Origin: Klebsiella grimontii
GTDB taxonomy: Bacteria > Pseudomonadota > Gammaproteobacteria > Enterobacterales > Enterobacteriaceae
Direction: 5' to 3'
Length of the DNA stretch: 64,000 nucleotides
Assembly: GCF_900200035.1 (NCBI RefSeq)
Contig: NZ_FZTC01000015.1
Coordinates: 930,001 to 994,000, forward strand
The notes beneath the pieces were generated by a model that was not told where the DNA came from, ran no database searches, and worked only from the letters and a program-made list of their open reading frames with translations. This document shows, one piece after another, positions 49,221 to 60,176 of this stretch (the first letter of the stretch is position 1; every line of letters starts with the position of its first letter). Position numbers and translations under genes: made by a program.

Positions 49221-49247
49221 TAATACGCCCCCGGTTTGCACACCGGG
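49221..49247 (+). promoter_or_regulatory. pyrD start-site switch and leader hairpin
   Basis: A -10-like (CA)TAATAC is followed by a run of C residues and the hairpin CCCGGT/ACCGGG (49230-49235 with 49242-49247). In E. coli pyrD, CTP/GTP levels shift the transcription start within this C-run, and starts further upstream create the hairpin that hides the ribosome site. The matching layout suggests the same pyrimidine control. Confidence 0.72.
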
Positions 49248-49262
49248 AATCCAGGAGAGTTC

Positions 49263-50273
49263 ATGTACTACCCCTTCGTTCGTAAAGCCCTTTTTCAGCT
49301 CGATCCTGAGCGCGCTCATGAAGTCACTTTTCAACAATTACGCCGTGTTTCGGGTACCCCACTGGAAATGTTGGTTCGCCAGAAGGTGCCGACAAAACCG
49401 GTGACCTGTATGGGACTCACATTTAAGAACCCGCTGGGCCTGGCCGCCGGGCTGGATAAAAACGGCGAGTGCATTGATGCGCTCGGCGCGATGGGTTTTG
49501 GTTCCATTGAAATTGGCACCGTGACCCCACGCCCGCAGCCGGGCAACGATAAGCCAAGGATCTTCCGCCTGGTCGATGCTGAAGGGTTGATCAACCGCAT
49601 GGGCTTTAATAACCACGGTGTTGATAACCTCGTTGAGAACGTAAAAAAGGCGCATTTTGACGGCATTCTGGGGATTAATATTGGCAAGAATAAAGATACC
49701 CCGGTAGAACAAGGCAAAGATGATTATTTGATTTGTATGGAAAAAATCTATGCTTATGCCGGCTATATCGCCATTAATATCTCTTCGCCGAATACCCCAG
49801 GCTTGCGTACTTTACAATACGGAGACGCGCTGGATGATTTGCTCTCTGGTATTAAAAATAAGCAACGTGAGCTACAAGAGAAGCATCAGAAATATGTTCC
49901 TGTGGCCGTGAAGATCGCCCCGGATCTTTCCGTCGAAGAATTGATCCAGGTGGCGGACAGTTTAGTCCGGCATAATATAGATGGCGTGATTGCCACCAAT
50001 ACAACTTTGGATCGATCGCTGGTACAGGGGATGAAACATTGTGATGAAACCGGTGGGCTTAGCGGACGTCCGTTGCAGCTAAAGAGTACGGAAATTATCC
50101 GTATGCTGTCTGCGGAATTAAATGGCCGTCTGCCCATTATCGGAGTCGGCGGTATTGACTCGGTGATTGCCGCCCGGGAAAAGATAGCCGCCGGAGCGAC
50201 GCTGGTGCAGATTTATTCCGGATTTATTTTTAAAGGTCCGCCGCTGATTAAAGAAATTGTTACCCATATCTAA
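49263..50273 (+). CDS. pyrD: Dihydroorotate dehydrogenase (quinone), class 2
   Basis: A 336-residue flavoenzyme of the same length as E. coli PyrD, from ATG 49263 after AGGAGAG. It oxidises dihydroorotate to orotate at the inner membrane, passing electrons to ubiquinone. The N-terminal helices ([19 protein letters not shown]) make the membrane and quinone contact. FMN and catalytic motifs [27 protein letters not shown] and [11 protein letters not shown] (with catalytic Ser) are visible. Confidence 0.98.
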   Translation: MYYPFVRKALFQLDPERAHEVTFQQLRRVSGTPLEMLVRQKVPTKPVTCMGLTFKNPLGLAAGLDKNGECIDALGAMGFGSIEIGTVTPRPQPGNDKPRIFRLVDAEGLINRMGFNNHGVDNLVENVKKAHFDGILGINIGKNKDTPVEQGKDDYLICMEKIYAYAGYIAINISSPNTPGLRTLQYGDALDDLLSGIKNKQRELQEKHQKYVPVAVKIAPDLSVEELIQVADSLVRHNIDGVIATNTTLDRSLVQGMKHCDETGGLSGRPLQLKSTEIIRMLSAELNGRLPIIGVGGIDSVIAAREKIAAGATLVQIYSGFIFKGPPLIKEIVTHI

Positions 50274-50295
50274 TCTTTTCCCCTTCTGATACTTC

Positions 50296-50327
50296 ACCAG
50301 GGCTTTATTTATAGCCCTGGTTGTTTT
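50296..50327 (+). terminator. Intrinsic terminator of pyrD
   Basis: ACCAGGGCT (50296-50304) pairs with AGCCCTGGT (50313-50321), followed by TGTTTT. It lies 23 bases after the pyrD stop. Confidence 0.85.
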
Positions 50328-50441
50328 ATATTCCTTCATTGTTGCTTATTTAAACATTTTAGTCTTTTCTTAATTTTGGAAATATTCTGTAGCAGTTTAC
50401 CTGTTTATTACAGATGGAAGTGGAAGAGGACGGGGGTAGAA

Positions 50442-50984
50442 ATGCGGATCAAACCTGACGATAACTGGCGCTGGTATTACGATGAAGAGCATGACCGTAT
50501 GATGCTCGATCTGGCCAATGGCATGTTATTCAGGTCGCGTTTTGCCCGACGGATGTTGACGCCCGACGCCTTCGCGCCTTCCGGATTTTGCGTTGATGAC
50601 GCTGCGCTCTATTTCTCATTTGAAGAAAAATGCCGCGACCTCGAATTAACAAAAGAACAGCGCGCAGAATTAGTACTTAATGCGCTGGTCGCCATTCGTT
50701 TTCTCAAACCGCAAATGCCGAAAAGCTGGCACTTCAATACTCATGAAGAAAGCTGGCAGCCCGGCGTTGGCGATGCCGCCAGCGCATGGCTCAGCGATAC
50801 CGGCCAGCAGGTCAATCTGCTGGTGGTTGAACCCGGCGAAAACGCCGCGCTATGCCTGTTAGCGCAGCCCGGATTGACGCTTGCCGGCCGCGTGATGCAG
50901 CTGGGCGACGTGATTAAAATTATGAATGACAGACTGCAGCCAGCGCCAGGCGTCGCCAGCTACAGCCTGGGCCAGGCGGTTTAA
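50442..50984 (+). CDS. zapC: Cell division protein ZapC
   Basis: A 180-residue cytoplasmic protein of E. coli ZapC length, from ATG 50442 ([20 protein letters not shown]). It binds FtsZ and stabilises the Z ring by bundling protofilaments. A 22-codon upstream extension of the frame is not family-like. Its last four bases overlap the convergent ycbX gene. Confidence 0.95.
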   Translation: MRIKPDDNWRWYYDEEHDRMMLDLANGMLFRSRFARRMLTPDAFAPSGFCVDDAALYFSFEEKCRDLELTKEQRAELVLNALVAIRFLKPQMPKSWHFNTHEESWQPGVGDAASAWLSDTGQQVNLLVVEPGENAALCLLAQPGLTLAGRVMQLGDVIKIMNDRLQPAPGVASYSLGQAV

Positions 50985-52090
50985 GGCGCCAGCCTCACCG
51001 CGGTTTTCGGTACGCAGCTACAGCACAGAATAGTGCCATCGGCGGCTACCGCGTTTTTCTTCAGCGCGCTGACTTCCCCTTCTTCCAGCCGGATGCGGCA
51101 GCTGCCGCAGATTCCTGCCCGACAGGAGTAAGGAATGCGAATTCCCTGTTGTTCCAGCTGCTCCAGCAGGATTTGCTGATTATTACCGGTAAAACTCACT
51201 CCCTGCCACGCTATTTCCACCGTCGCGTTCTGCTGTGCTTCAGGTGCCGGCGTATCATCACTATCGCCTGCGCCGTAGGCCTTCGCCGGGCCGCGGGCCA
51301 GTACTTCTAACTCATCGCCAACGCGGATTACGCCGCTGTTTCGCGCGATCAGGTTCTGGCCGAAATCGACATCGCCGTTGTCCAGCGCCGTGCGGAAACG
51401 CTGCAGCGTGCTTAAGGGCTCGCCGGCAGGATGCTTTTGCCCGCGCTCCGGGCTGACGGTGGTCAATACGCAGCGGCTGCACGGTTTAGCGACATCAAAA
51501 ACGACCTCGCCAATGCGTACCACTTTCCACGTATCCTCCTCCCAGGCGGCTGCGCCAGTTACCAGAAGATTCGGGCGAAACTGTTCTATGCTTACGCTGG
51601 CCGGACAACGTTTTTGCAAATCGCGTAGTGAAGCCTCATTGGCCAGCAGATAGGGAAAACCGTCGGCGAAGGAGAGGGGAACGGCATCGTGGCGTTGCAC
51701 CCTGCGGCTAAGCTGCGGCCCCAGCCAGCGGAGCTGAACGTTGCGGTTAAAGAACCCGCTTAGCCACTGGTTGACCGCGGACGGGGCAATCAGGGCGGTA
51801 AAGTGGTTGCCCCAGACTTCGGTAGGCTCCTGCTGCGTCGAGAAATCGCTGAAGCGGACCACCGCGCTGCTGCCGTCCGGCGCGGTCAGATGCAGACCAT
51901 CATGGAGCGGCGCCGGAATAAACTTGACCATTTGCGGAAACTGACGGGCGGTGATGAAGGTGCCATCGGTTTCCGTCACCATAAATATACGATCGAAGGC
52001 CAGCCCGCTGATGTCTGCATAAGCGTGGCTCAGGCCAATTCCCCGCATTGATTTGACGGGATGAATAAAAAGACGCGAAAGGGTGACCAT
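50981..52090 (-). CDS. ycbX: MOSC and 2Fe-2S domain protein YcbX
   Basis: A 369-residue protein identical in length to E. coli YcbX. An N-terminal beta-barrel and MOSC domain (residues about 1-265, with [17 protein letters not shown] carrying the molybdenum-cofactor cysteine) is followed by a plant-type ferredoxin domain ([12 protein letters not shown], then CCSC near the C-terminus). In E. coli it reduces N-hydroxylated bases such as 6-hydroxylaminopurine, with CysJ as electron donor. It converges on zapC and is divergent from rlmL. Confidence 0.95.
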   Translation of the reverse strand: MVTLSRLFIHPVKSMRGIGLSHAYADISGLAFDRIFMVTETDGTFITARQFPQMVKFIPAPLHDGLHLTAPDGSSAVVRFSDFSTQQEPTEVWGNHFTALIAPSAVNQWLSGFFNRNVQLRWLGPQLSRRVQRHDAVPLSFADGFPYLLANEASLRDLQKRCPASVSIEQFRPNLLVTGAAAWEEDTWKVVRIGEVVFDVAKPCSRCVLTTVSPERGQKHPAGEPLSTLQRFRTALDNGDVDFGQNLIARNSGVIRVGDELEVLARGPAKAYGAGDSDDTPAPEAQQNATVEIAWQGVSFTGNNQQILLEQLEQQGIRIPYSCRAGICGSCRIRLEEGEVSALKKNAVAADGTILCCSCVPKTAVRLAP

Positions 52091-52188
52091 ACGCTGCCCC
52101 TGGCTTTAAAAATAAGCCTTTAACTTTATGACATGGGGCGCATATTGGCTATAATGCGCACCAATTTTCTTTTAGTAAAAGTGACGAT

Positions 52189-54294
52189 ATGAATTCTCTG
52201 TTTGCCAGTACGGCTCGTGGGCTGGAAGAGCTGTTAAAAACTGAACTGGAAGGACTGGGCGCGATGGACTGCCAGTTGGTCCAGGGCGGGGTCCATTTTC
52301 AGGGAGATACGCGGTTGCTGTATCAAAGCCTGATGTGGAGCCGGCTGGCTTCGCGGATTATGCTGCCGCTGGGGCAGTGCAGCGTCTACAGCGACCTGGA
52401 TCTGTATCTTGGCGTACAGGCTATTCCATGGACCGAGATTTTCAGCCAGGATGCCACTTTTGCCGTGCACTTTAGCGGGCTGAACGAAGAGATTCGTAAC
52501 AGCCAGTACGGGGCGTTGAAGGTTAAAGACGCCATCGTCGACAGCTTTACGCGTAAGAACCTGCCGCGTCCCAACGTCGATCGCGAAAACCCCGATCTGC
52601 GTATTAACGTCTGGCTAAATAAAGAGACCGCGCATATTTCCCTGGATCTCAGCGGCGAGGGCCTGCACCTGCGCGGCTACCGCGACGGGACCGGCATGGC
52701 GCCAATCAAAGAAAACCTGGCCGCGGCGATAGTGATGCGTTCCGGCTGGGCCACGGGTACGCCGCTGCTCGATCCGATGTGCGGATCCGGTACGCTGCTG
52801 ATTGAAGCGGCGATGCTGGCCACCGATCGTGCGCCGGGTTTACACCGCGGTCATTGGGGTTTTGGCGGCTGGGCGCAGCATGACGATGCTATCTGGAAAG
52901 AAGTGAAAGCCGAAGCGCAAACCCGCGCCCGTCAGGGACTGGCGGCGTATGAGTCGCGCTTTTACGGTTCCGACGTTGACGCCCGCGTTATCGAACGCGC
53001 GCAGCGTAACGCCCGCCGCGCCGGTATTGGCGAACTGATTACCTTCGAAGTGAAAGATGTTGCCCAGTTGAGCAATCCGCTGCCGAAGGGCCCTTACGGC
53101 ACGGTTATAAGCAACCCGCCGTACGGCGAGCGTCTGGAGAGTGAACCGGCGCTGATTGCCCTGCATAGCCTGCTGGGGCGGATTATGAAGAACCAGTTTG
53201 GCGGCTGGAACCTGTCGCTGTTTAGCGCCTCGCCGGATCTGCTGAGCTGCCTGCAGCTTCGTGCTGATAAACAGTTTAAAGCGAAAAACGGCCCGCTCGA
53301 CTGCGTCCAGAAGAACTACCATCTTGCAGAAAACGAAGGCGGCAAAACCGCGATGCTGGCGGAAGATTTCGCCAACCGCCTGCGCAAGAACCTGAAAAAA
53401 TACGAGAAGTGGGCGCGTCAGGAAGGTATTGAATGCTATCGCCTGTATGATGCCGACCTCCCGGAGTATAACGTCGCCATCGACCGCTACGCCGATTGGG
53501 TGGTGGTGCAGGAGTACGCGCCGCCGAAAACCGTTGACGCGCATAAAGCCCGCCAGCGCTTATTTGATATTATTGCCGCCACCATTGCGGTACTGGGGAT
53601 TGCGCCGAACAAGCTGGTGCTGAAAACCCGCGAGCGGCAGAAAGGTAAAAACCAGTATCAGAAAATGGGCGAGAAAGGCGAATTCATTGAGGTGCAGGAG
53701 TATAATGCGCGTCTGTGGGTCAACCTGACCGATTACCTGGATACCGGCCTGTTCCTCGACCACCGTATCGCTCGCCGCATGCTGGGGCAGATGAGCAAAG
53801 GCAAAGACTTCCTCAACCTGTTCTCCTACACCGGCAGCGCCAGCGTTCACGCCGGCCTTGGCGGCGCGCGCTCCACGACGACGGTCGATATGTCCCGTAC
53901 CTATCTTGAATGGGCTGAACGTAACCTGCGCCTCAATGGCTTAACCGGCCGCGCGCATCGCCTGATGCAGGCCGATGTGCTGGGCTGGCTGCGTGAGACG
54001 ACCGAACAGTTCGACCTGATCTTTATCGATCCGCCAACCTTCTCCAACTCCAAGCGTATGGATGATGCGTTTGACGTTCAGCGCGACCATTTGCGTCTGA
54101 TGACCGATTTAAAACGTCTGCTGCGTAAAGGCGGCACGATTATGTTCTCGAACAACAAACGCGGTTTCCGTATGGATCATGACGGGCTGGCGCAGCTGGG
54201 CCTGAAGGCGCAGGAGATCACGCAAAAAACGCTGTCTCAGGATTTTGCCCGTAACCGTCAGATTCACAACTGCTGGCTGATTACCGCAGCCTGA
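52189..54294 (+). CDS. rlmL: Bifunctional 23S rRNA methyltransferase RlmKL
   Basis: A 701-residue fusion (E. coli 702). The N-terminal half has a THUMP domain (about residues 45-155) and the m2G2445 methyltransferase with [15 protein letters not shown] near 191 and SNPPYGERL near 308. The C-terminal half is the m7G2069 methyltransferase with [15 protein letters not shown] near 542 and [11 protein letters not shown] near 615. The two activities modify neighbouring bases in 23S rRNA during 50S assembly. uup follows after 12 bases. Confidence 0.97.
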   Translation: MNSLFASTARGLEELLKTELEGLGAMDCQLVQGGVHFQGDTRLLYQSLMWSRLASRIMLPLGQCSVYSDLDLYLGVQAIPWTEIFSQDATFAVHFSGLNEEIRNSQYGALKVKDAIVDSFTRKNLPRPNVDRENPDLRINVWLNKETAHISLDLSGEGLHLRGYRDGTGMAPIKENLAAAIVMRSGWATGTPLLDPMCGSGTLLIEAAMLATDRAPGLHRGHWGFGGWAQHDDAIWKEVKAEAQTRARQGLAAYESRFYGSDVDARVIERAQRNARRAGIGELITFEVKDVAQLSNPLPKGPYGTVISNPPYGERLESEPALIALHSLLGRIMKNQFGGWNLSLFSASPDLLSCLQLRADKQFKAKNGPLDCVQKNYHLAENEGGKTAMLAEDFANRLRKNLKKYEKWARQEGIECYRLYDADLPEYNVAIDRYADWVVVQEYAPPKTVDAHKARQRLFDIIAATIAVLGIAPNKLVLKTRERQKGKNQYQKMGEKGEFIEVQEYNARLWVNLTDYLDTGLFLDHRIARRMLGQMSKGKDFLNLFSYTGSASVHAGLGGARSTTTVDMSRTYLEWAERNLRLNGLTGRAHRLMQADVLGWLRETTEQFDLIFIDPPTFSNSKRMDDAFDVQRDHLRLMTDLKRLLRKGGTIMFSNNKRGFRMDHDGLAQLGLKAQEITQKTLSQDFARNRQIHNCWLITAA

Positions 54295-54306
54295 AAGGAA
54301 TAAAGA

Positions 54307-56214
54307 ATGTCTTTAATTAGTATGCACGGCGCCTGGCTCTCTTTCAGCGATGCGCCGCTGCTGGATAATGCTGAACTGCATATCGAAGATAACGAACGCG
54401 TCTGCCTGGTTGGACGCAACGGTGCGGGTAAATCGACCCTGATGAAGATCCTCAATCGTGAACAGGGTCTTGATGACGGGCGCATTATCTATGAACTGGA
54501 TCTGGTTGTGGCACGTTTACAGCAGGATCCGCCGCGTAATGTTACCGGCACCGTTTACGACTTTGTGGCCGAAGGGATTGCGGAACAAGCGGCTTACCTC
54601 AAGGGTTATCACGATGTTTCGCAGCTGGTGATGACCGATCCGAGTGATAAGAATCTGAACGAACTGGCGCGTCTGCAGGAGCAGCTGGATAATTTAGGCC
54701 TGTGGCAGCTCGATAGTCGCATTAATGAAGTGCTGGAACAGCTCAATCTCGATCCTAACGCCGAGCTCTCCTCGCTTTCCGGCGGCTGGCTGCGTAAAGC
54801 GGCCCTTGGCCGCGCGCTGGTCAGCGGGCCGCGCGTGCTGCTGCTCGATGAACCGACCAACCACCTCGATATTGAAACTATCGACTGGCTGGAAGGTTTC
54901 CTGAAGATGTTCAAAGGCACCATTATTTTTATTTCGCACGACCGTTCCTTTATCCGCAATATGGCGACGCGAATCGTCGATCTCGATCGCGGCAAGCTGG
55001 TGACCTATCCAGGTAACTACGATCAGTATCTGTTGGATAAAGAAGAAGCGCTGCGCGTGGAAGAATTGCAGAACGCGGAGTTCGATCGCAAGCTGGCGCA
55101 GGAAGAAGTGTGGATCCGCCAGGGGATCAAAGCGCGTCGTACCCGTAACGAAGGGCGCGTACGGGCGTTAAAAGCCATGCGTCGCGAGCGCGGTGAGCGC
55201 CGTGAAGTGATGGGCAGCGCGAAGATGCAGGTCGAAGAGGCCGCGCGTTCGGGCAAGATCGTGTTCGAAATGGAGAACGTCAACTACCAGGTTGATGGCA
55301 AGGTGCTGGTGAAAGATTTCACTGCCCAAATCCAGCGCGGCGACAAAATTGCGTTGATTGGCCCCAACGGCTGCGGGAAAACCACGCTGCTGAAGCTGAT
55401 GCTTGGTCAGCTGCAGGCGGATAGCGGACGCATTCACGTGGGTACCAAGCTGGAGGTCGCTTACTTCGACCAGCACCGCGCGGAACTTGATCCGGATAAA
55501 ACGGTGATGGATAACCTCGCGGAAGGTAAACAGGAAGTTATGGTGAACGGCAAGCCGCGCCACGTCCTGGGCTATCTGCAGGACTTTATGTTCCATCCAA
55601 AACGCGCGATGACGCCGGTGCGCGCGCTGTCGGGCGGTGAGCGTAACCGTCTGCTGCTGGCGCGTCTGTTCCTTAAGCCCAGCAACCTGTTGATTCTCGA
55701 TGAACCGACAAACGATCTGGATGTCGAAACCCTGGAACTGCTGGAAGAGCTGGTTGACGGCTATCAGGGAACCGTGATGCTGGTGAGCCACGACCGTCAG
55801 TTTGTTGATAACACGGTTACGGAGTGTTGGATCTTCGAAGGCGCGGGACAAATTGGTCAATACGTCGGCGGCTATCATGACGCCCGCGGTCAGCAGGCCC
55901 AGTATCTGGCGAAAAAGCAGTCGGTTTCTAAAAAGTCTGTTGAAGTTGCTCAACCGAAAGCAGAAAGTGTCAAACGCGCTGCCAGCAAACTAAGCTATAA
56001 CCTGCAGCGCGAGCTGGAGCAGCTGCCGCAGAAACTGGAAGAGCTGGAAGCCCAGCTGCAGAAGTTGCAGGAGCAGGTTGCCGACCCTTCTTTCTTTGGG
56101 CAATCGCATGACCATACGCAGCAGGTGCTTGCGCAGCTGAGTGAAGCGGAGCAGGCGCTGGAAACCGCCTTCGAACGCTGGGAATATCTCGAAGGATTAA
56201 AAAACGGCGCATAA
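54307..56214 (+). CDS. uup: ABC-F ATPase Uup
   Basis: A 635-residue soluble protein (same length as in E. coli) with two ABC domains. The first has Walker A GRNGAGKST near residue 36 and signature LSGGWLRKAALGRAL; the second has GPNGCGKTT near 352 and LSGGERNRLLLARL. An arm and basic linker lie between them, and a C-terminal coiled coil (NLQRELEQLPQKLEELEAQL) binds DNA. ABC-F proteins act on the ribosome; uup mutants show more precise transposon excision. It follows rlmKL closely, and pqiA starts 14 bases later. Confidence 0.97.
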   Translation: MSLISMHGAWLSFSDAPLLDNAELHIEDNERVCLVGRNGAGKSTLMKILNREQGLDDGRIIYELDLVVARLQQDPPRNVTGTVYDFVAEGIAEQAAYLKGYHDVSQLVMTDPSDKNLNELARLQEQLDNLGLWQLDSRINEVLEQLNLDPNAELSSLSGGWLRKAALGRALVSGPRVLLLDEPTNHLDIETIDWLEGFLKMFKGTIIFISHDRSFIRNMATRIVDLDRGKLVTYPGNYDQYLLDKEEALRVEELQNAEFDRKLAQEEVWIRQGIKARRTRNEGRVRALKAMRRERGERREVMGSAKMQVEEAARSGKIVFEMENVNYQVDGKVLVKDFTAQIQRGDKIALIGPNGCGKTTLLKLMLGQLQADSGRIHVGTKLEVAYFDQHRAELDPDKTVMDNLAEGKQEVMVNGKPRHVLGYLQDFMFHPKRAMTPVRALSGGERNRLLLARLFLKPSNLLILDEPTNDLDVETLELLEELVDGYQGTVMLVSHDRQFVDNTVTECWIFEGAGQIGQYVGGYHDARGQQAQYLAKKQSVSKKSVEVAQPKAESVKRAASKLSYNLQRELEQLPQKLEELEAQLQKLQEQVADPSFFGQSHDHTQQVLAQLSEAEQALETAFERWEYLEGLKNGA

Positions 56215-56228
56215 GCTGAGGAGTTTTC

Positions 56229-57497
56229 ATGTGCGATCATCATCATGCTGCGCGGCATATCCTGTGTCGACAATGTGATCTGCTGGTGGCTTTGCCGCAG
56301 CTGGAGCATCGCCAGAAAGCTACGTGTCCGCGTTGCGGAACGACATTAACAACGTCATGGGACGCGCCCCGGCAGCGTCCCACAGCCTATGCGCTGGTCG
56401 CGTTGTTCATGCTGCTGCTGGCCAATCTTTTCCCCTTCATCTATATGAAGGTTGGGGGGATCAGCAGCGAAATTGAGCTACTGGAAATTCCAAATGTGCT
56501 GTTTACCGAGGATTACGCCAGCCTCGGGACTTTCTTTTTACTGTTCGTACAGCTGGTGCCGGCTTTCTGCCTGGTCACGATACTGCTGCTGGTCAACCGG
56601 GTGGGCATGCCTTCCGGGCTGAAAGCCTTCCTGGCGCGGATCCTGTTTCACCTTAAAACCTGGGGGATGGCGGAGATCTTCCTCGCCGGGGTACTGGTCA
56701 GCTTCGTTAAGCTGATGGCCTACGGCGATATTGGCATTGGCCTGAGTTTTATTCCCTGGTGTATGTTCTGCCTGTTACAGCTGCGGACGTTCCAGTGCGT
56801 GGATCGCCGCTGGTTATGGGATGACATTGCGCCAATGCCGCCGATTAAACAGCCGCTAAAAGTCGGCGTTTCCGGTCTACGTCAGGGGCTACGCTCGTGT
56901 TCATGCTGCACGGCGGTATTGCCTATGGATGAGGCCGTTTGTCCGCGCTGCCGTACCAGGGGAACCGCCCGGCGTAAAAACAGCCTGCAGTGGACGCTGG
57001 CGCTGCTGGTGACTTCGTTGATCCTCTACATGCCCGCCAATATTTTGCCGATCATGATTACCGACCTGCTGGGCGATAAAATGCCCTCAACTATTATGGC
57101 GGGGGTGATCCTGCTGTGGAGTGAAGGATCGTATCCGGTCGCTATGGTGATATTTATCGCCAGTATTATGGTGCCGACGTTAAAGATGATTGCCATTGGC
57201 TGGCTATGCTGGAACGCCAGCGGCAAGGGAGAGCGCGACTCGGAGCGCATGCATCTGATCTATGAAGTCGTCGAGTTTGTTGGCCGCTGGTCAATGATTG
57301 ATGTGTTTGTTATCGCAGTCCTCTCCGCTCTGGTACGCATTGGTGGATTAATGAATATCTATCCGGCGATAGGAGCAGTGATGTTTGCGCTGGTCGTAGT
57401 AATGACAATGTTTTCGGCCATGACGTTTGACCCTCGTTTATTGTGGGATCGTGAGCCAGATTCAAGCCGTGAGGAAAGACTGCAGCATGGAAAATAA
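56229..57497 (+). CDS. pqiA: Intermembrane transport protein PqiA
   Basis: A 422-residue inner-membrane protein (E. coli 417) made of two related halves. Each half has a zinc-ribbon-like cysteine set (CRQCD with CPRC near residues 13-37; CSCC with CPRC near 221-240) and four helices. It works with the MCE protein PqiB and the lipoprotein PqiC in lipid movement between the membranes, and the system is paraquat-inducible under SoxRS in E. coli. pqiB starts inside its last codons (11-base overlap). Confidence 0.95.
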   Translation: MCDHHHAARHILCRQCDLLVALPQLEHRQKATCPRCGTTLTTSWDAPRQRPTAYALVALFMLLLANLFPFIYMKVGGISSEIELLEIPNVLFTEDYASLGTFFLLFVQLVPAFCLVTILLLVNRVGMPSGLKAFLARILFHLKTWGMAEIFLAGVLVSFVKLMAYGDIGIGLSFIPWCMFCLLQLRTFQCVDRRWLWDDIAPMPPIKQPLKVGVSGLRQGLRSCSCCTAVLPMDEAVCPRCRTRGTARRKNSLQWTLALLVTSLILYMPANILPIMITDLLGDKMPSTIMAGVILLWSEGSYPVAMVIFIASIMVPTLKMIAIGWLCWNASGKGERDSERMHLIYEVVEFVGRWSMIDVFVIAVLSALVRIGGLMNIYPAIGAVMFALVVVMTMFSAMTFDPRLLWDREPDSSREERLQHGK

Positions 57498-59124
57498 GAG
57501 CGGAGAAGCGAAGGTGCAAAAGGTGAAAAACTGGTCACCGGTGTGGATCTTCCCGATAGTAACGGCGCTCATTGGCGCCTGGATTCTTTTTTATCACTAT
57601 AGTCACCAGGGGCCGGAAGTGACCCTGATTACGACTAACGCAGAGGGAATTGAAGGGGGGAAAACCCGGATCAAAAGCCGCAGCGTTGATGTCGGCGTGA
57701 TTGAAAGCGCAACGCTGACGGATGACCTGACCCACGTGGAAGTTAAAGCCCGGTTGAATTCAGGCATGGAAAAACTGCTGCACCAGGATTCGGTATTTTG
57801 GGTGGTTAAACCGCAGGTAGGTCGTGAAGGGATTAGCGGTCTGGGGACGTTGCTATCCGGCGCCTATATCGAACTGCAGCCGGGTACCAAAGGTTCTGTC
57901 CCGGCGCAGTACCCGCTGTTGGATTCACCGCCGTTGGCATCCCCTGATGCAAAAGGTATTCGTATCCTGCTGGAAAGCAGTAAAGCGGGTCAGCTTTCTC
58001 CCGGCGATCCGGTGCTTTTCCGCGGCTATCGCGTAGGTTCAGTTGAAACCAGCACCTTCGATGCGCAAAAACGGAACATTACTTATCAACTGTTTATCAG
58101 CGCGCCTAACGATCGGCTGGTAACCAATAACGTACGCTTCTGGAAGGATAGCGGTATTGCGGTAGATCTAACCGCTGCGGGTATGCGCGTTGAAATGGGA
58201 TCGCTGTCGACCCTGTTTGGCGGCGGCGTCAGCTTTGATATTCCCGAAGGGCTGCCGCTAGGTGAGCCGGTGGCGAATAAAACCGAATATCATCTGTTTG
58301 ACGATCAGCGCAGCATTCAGGATTCGGTGTTTACTCAGCATATTGACTACGTAATGTTCTTTAAAGATTCGATTCGCGGTCTGCAGCCCGGCGCGCCGGT
58401 TGAGTTCCGCGGTATCCGCCTTGGGACCGTGGGTAAAGTACCGTTCTTTATCCCTGGCCTGAAGCAGAACTTAAACGACGACTATCGTATTCCGGTCGAA
58501 GTGCGGATTGAGCCTGAACGCCTGATCAATCAATTAGGCGCCGATCCTGACATTCGTAAGCATATCGATGATCTGATGAACCGTGGACTGCGTGGTTCAC
58601 TTAAAACCGGTAACCTGGTCACCGGGGCGCTGTATATCGATCTCGACTTCTACCCGAAAGCGCCAGCGCGCGGCAAGTTCCAGGAGTTTGGCGGTTATCC
58701 GATTATTCCAACCGTGAGCGGTGGCCTGGCGCAGATTCAGCAGCGCCTGATGGACGCGCTGGATAAGATTAATAATCTGCCCATTAACCCGCTGCTGGAG
58801 CAGGCAACCAGTACGCTGGCGCAAAGTGAAAAAACGATGCAGCACGTACAGGCGACGCTGGATAGTCTGAACAAGATAACGTCAAGTCAGTCGATGCAGC
58901 AGCTACCGGGCGATATGCAGAATACGTTGCGTGAACTTAATCGTAGTATGCAGGGCTTCCAGCCGGGATCGGCGGCATACAATAAGATGGTTGCGGATAT
59001 GCAGCGTCTCGATCAGGTTCTTCGTGAACTGCAGCCGGTACTGAAAACGCTCAATGATAAGAGCAATGCGCTGGTATTTGAGGCGAAGGATAAAAAAGAT
59101 CCGCAGCCAAAGGGAGCGAAATAA
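57487..59124 (+). CDS. pqiB: Intermembrane transport protein PqiB (MCE)
   Basis: A 545-residue protein (E. coli 546). One N-terminal helix (VWIFPIVTALIGAWILFYHY, about residues 18-37) anchors it in the inner membrane, followed by three MCE domains (near 45-135, 160-220 and 285-390). The C-terminal region is a long coiled coil that forms the needle-like channel reaching toward the outer membrane. ATG 57487 is preferred although the frame is open earlier inside pqiA. It overlaps pqiC by one base. Confidence 0.96.
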   Translation: MENKSGEAKVQKVKNWSPVWIFPIVTALIGAWILFYHYSHQGPEVTLITTNAEGIEGGKTRIKSRSVDVGVIESATLTDDLTHVEVKARLNSGMEKLLHQDSVFWVVKPQVGREGISGLGTLLSGAYIELQPGTKGSVPAQYPLLDSPPLASPDAKGIRILLESSKAGQLSPGDPVLFRGYRVGSVETSTFDAQKRNITYQLFISAPNDRLVTNNVRFWKDSGIAVDLTAAGMRVEMGSLSTLFGGGVSFDIPEGLPLGEPVANKTEYHLFDDQRSIQDSVFTQHIDYVMFFKDSIRGLQPGAPVEFRGIRLGTVGKVPFFIPGLKQNLNDDYRIPVEVRIEPERLINQLGADPDIRKHIDDLMNRGLRGSLKTGNLVTGALYIDLDFYPKAPARGKFQEFGGYPIIPTVSGGLAQIQQRLMDALDKINNLPINPLLEQATSTLAQSEKTMQHVQATLDSLNKITSSQSMQQLPGDMQNTLRELNRSMQGFQPGSAAYNKMVADMQRLDQVLRELQPVLKTLNDKSNALVFEAKDKKDPQPKGAK

Positions 59125-59687
59125 TGAAGAAATGGCTAATAGCGGCTGCGGTTTGCGCGCTGACGGCATGCAGCAGCGGCGGCGACAGTAAAACTTACTA
59201 TCAGCTTCCGGTGGCGCAGGGAGGCGCGCAAAGCGCCGCCCACCAAAGCAAAAATTTGCTGTGGGTCGAGCAGGTGAGCATTCCAGATTATCTGGCCGGT
59301 AACGGGGTGGTTTATCAGACCACCGATGTCCAGTATGTGATTGCCAACAACAATCTGTGGGCTAGCCCGCTCGATCAACAGCTGAGAACGACGCTGGTGG
59401 CGAACCTTAGCAACCAGCTACCGGGATGGGTTGTCGCTTCTCAACCGCTGGGTAGCGAGCAGGATACGCTGAACGTCTCCGTTAGTGGTTTTCACGGTCG
59501 TTACGATGGCCGGGTAATCGTCAGCGGCGAGTGGCTGTTGAAGCATCAGGGGCAGCTGATCAAGCGGCCGTTCCATATTGAGCTTAAGCAGCAAGAGGAT
59601 GGCTACGACGCGATGGTGAAAACCTTAGCTCAGGCCTGGACTCAGGAAGCAACCGCAATTGCCAGCGAGCTAAACCGCCTGCCATAA
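59124..59687 (+). CDS. pqiC: Outer-membrane lipoprotein PqiC (YmbA)
   Basis: A 187-residue lipoprotein with signal MKKWLIAAAVCALTAC, lipobox LTAC and Cys16 as the lipidated residue. The DUF330/ABC-type lipoprotein fold is suggested by LLWVEQVSIPDYLAGNGVVY near residues 50-69. It caps the PqiB channel at the outer membrane. The start shares one base with the pqiB stop (TAATG), and a terminator follows. Confidence 0.95.
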   Translation: MKKWLIAAAVCALTACSSGGDSKTYYQLPVAQGGAQSAAHQSKNLLWVEQVSIPDYLAGNGVVYQTTDVQYVIANNNLWASPLDQQLRTTLVANLSNQLPGWVVASQPLGSEQDTLNVSVSGFHGRYDGRVIVSGEWLLKHQGQLIKRPFHIELKQQEDGYDAMVKTLAQAWTQEATAIASELNRLP

Positions 59688-59705
59688 GTAAAATTCATAA
59701 GAGTA

Positions 59706-59745
59706 AAAAGCCGCTGCGAGAACGAAAATCGCAGCGGCTTTTTTG
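59706..59745 (+). terminator. Intrinsic terminator of pqiABC
   Basis: AAGCCGCTGCGA (59708-59719) pairs with TCGCAGCGGCTT (59729-59740), followed by TTTTG. Confidence 0.9.
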
Positions 59746-59943
59746 TTTGTCTCATCAGATTGTTACTTGTGCTGGTTCACAGTTTTTGTACAAACGAACT
59801 TTCTTGTAGCTCACAAATATGACAATGGCGTGAATTTTGCGCATTGACGCTATCCCTGATTCGCGGTATTCGTTAACCGTGGTTGCGTATTAAGTGACCA
59901 TTGTTTTCTTTTCCACCAGATCAAAGAATGAGGGAAACGAGGC

Positions 59944-60111
59944 ATGAAGAGACAAAAACGAGATCGCCTGGAACGGGCACATCAGCGTGGGTACCAGGCC
60001 GGTATTACCGGAAGGTCGAAGGAAATGTGTCCTTACCAGACCTTAAACCAAAGGTCTTATTGGCTAGGAGGCTGGCGAGAAGCCATGGAGGACAGGGTAC
60101 AAACTGCCTGA
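59944..60111 (+). CDS. rmf: Ribosome modulation factor
   Basis: A 55-codon gene opening MKRQKRDRLERAHQRGYQAG and matching E. coli RMF closely, including CPYQTLNQRS and GGWREAM. RMF binds the 30S subunit in stationary phase and drives pairing of 70S ribosomes into 100S dimers. The start follows a GAGG element. An overlapping frame at 59901-60281 is longer but not family-like. The 256-base gap after pqiC should hold its growth-rate- and ppGpp-controlled promoter. A terminator follows. Confidence 0.97.
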   Translation: MKRQKRDRLERAHQRGYQAGITGRSKEMCPYQTLNQRSYWLGGWREAMEDRVQTA

Positions 60112-60126
60112 CTGTCTCTTTAAAAA

Positions 60127-60158
60127 GAAGCCTCCGCTGCGCGGGGGCTTCGCCTTTT
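60127..60158 (+). terminator. Intrinsic terminator of rmf
   Basis: GAAGCCTCCGC (60127-60137) pairs with GCGGGGGCTTC (60141-60151, one G-T pair), followed by GCCTTTTC. The strong stem and short T-run suit rmf; fabA, converging from the right, may also use it. Confidence 0.78.
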
Positions 60159-60176
60159 CTAACGCGTCACTGCTTA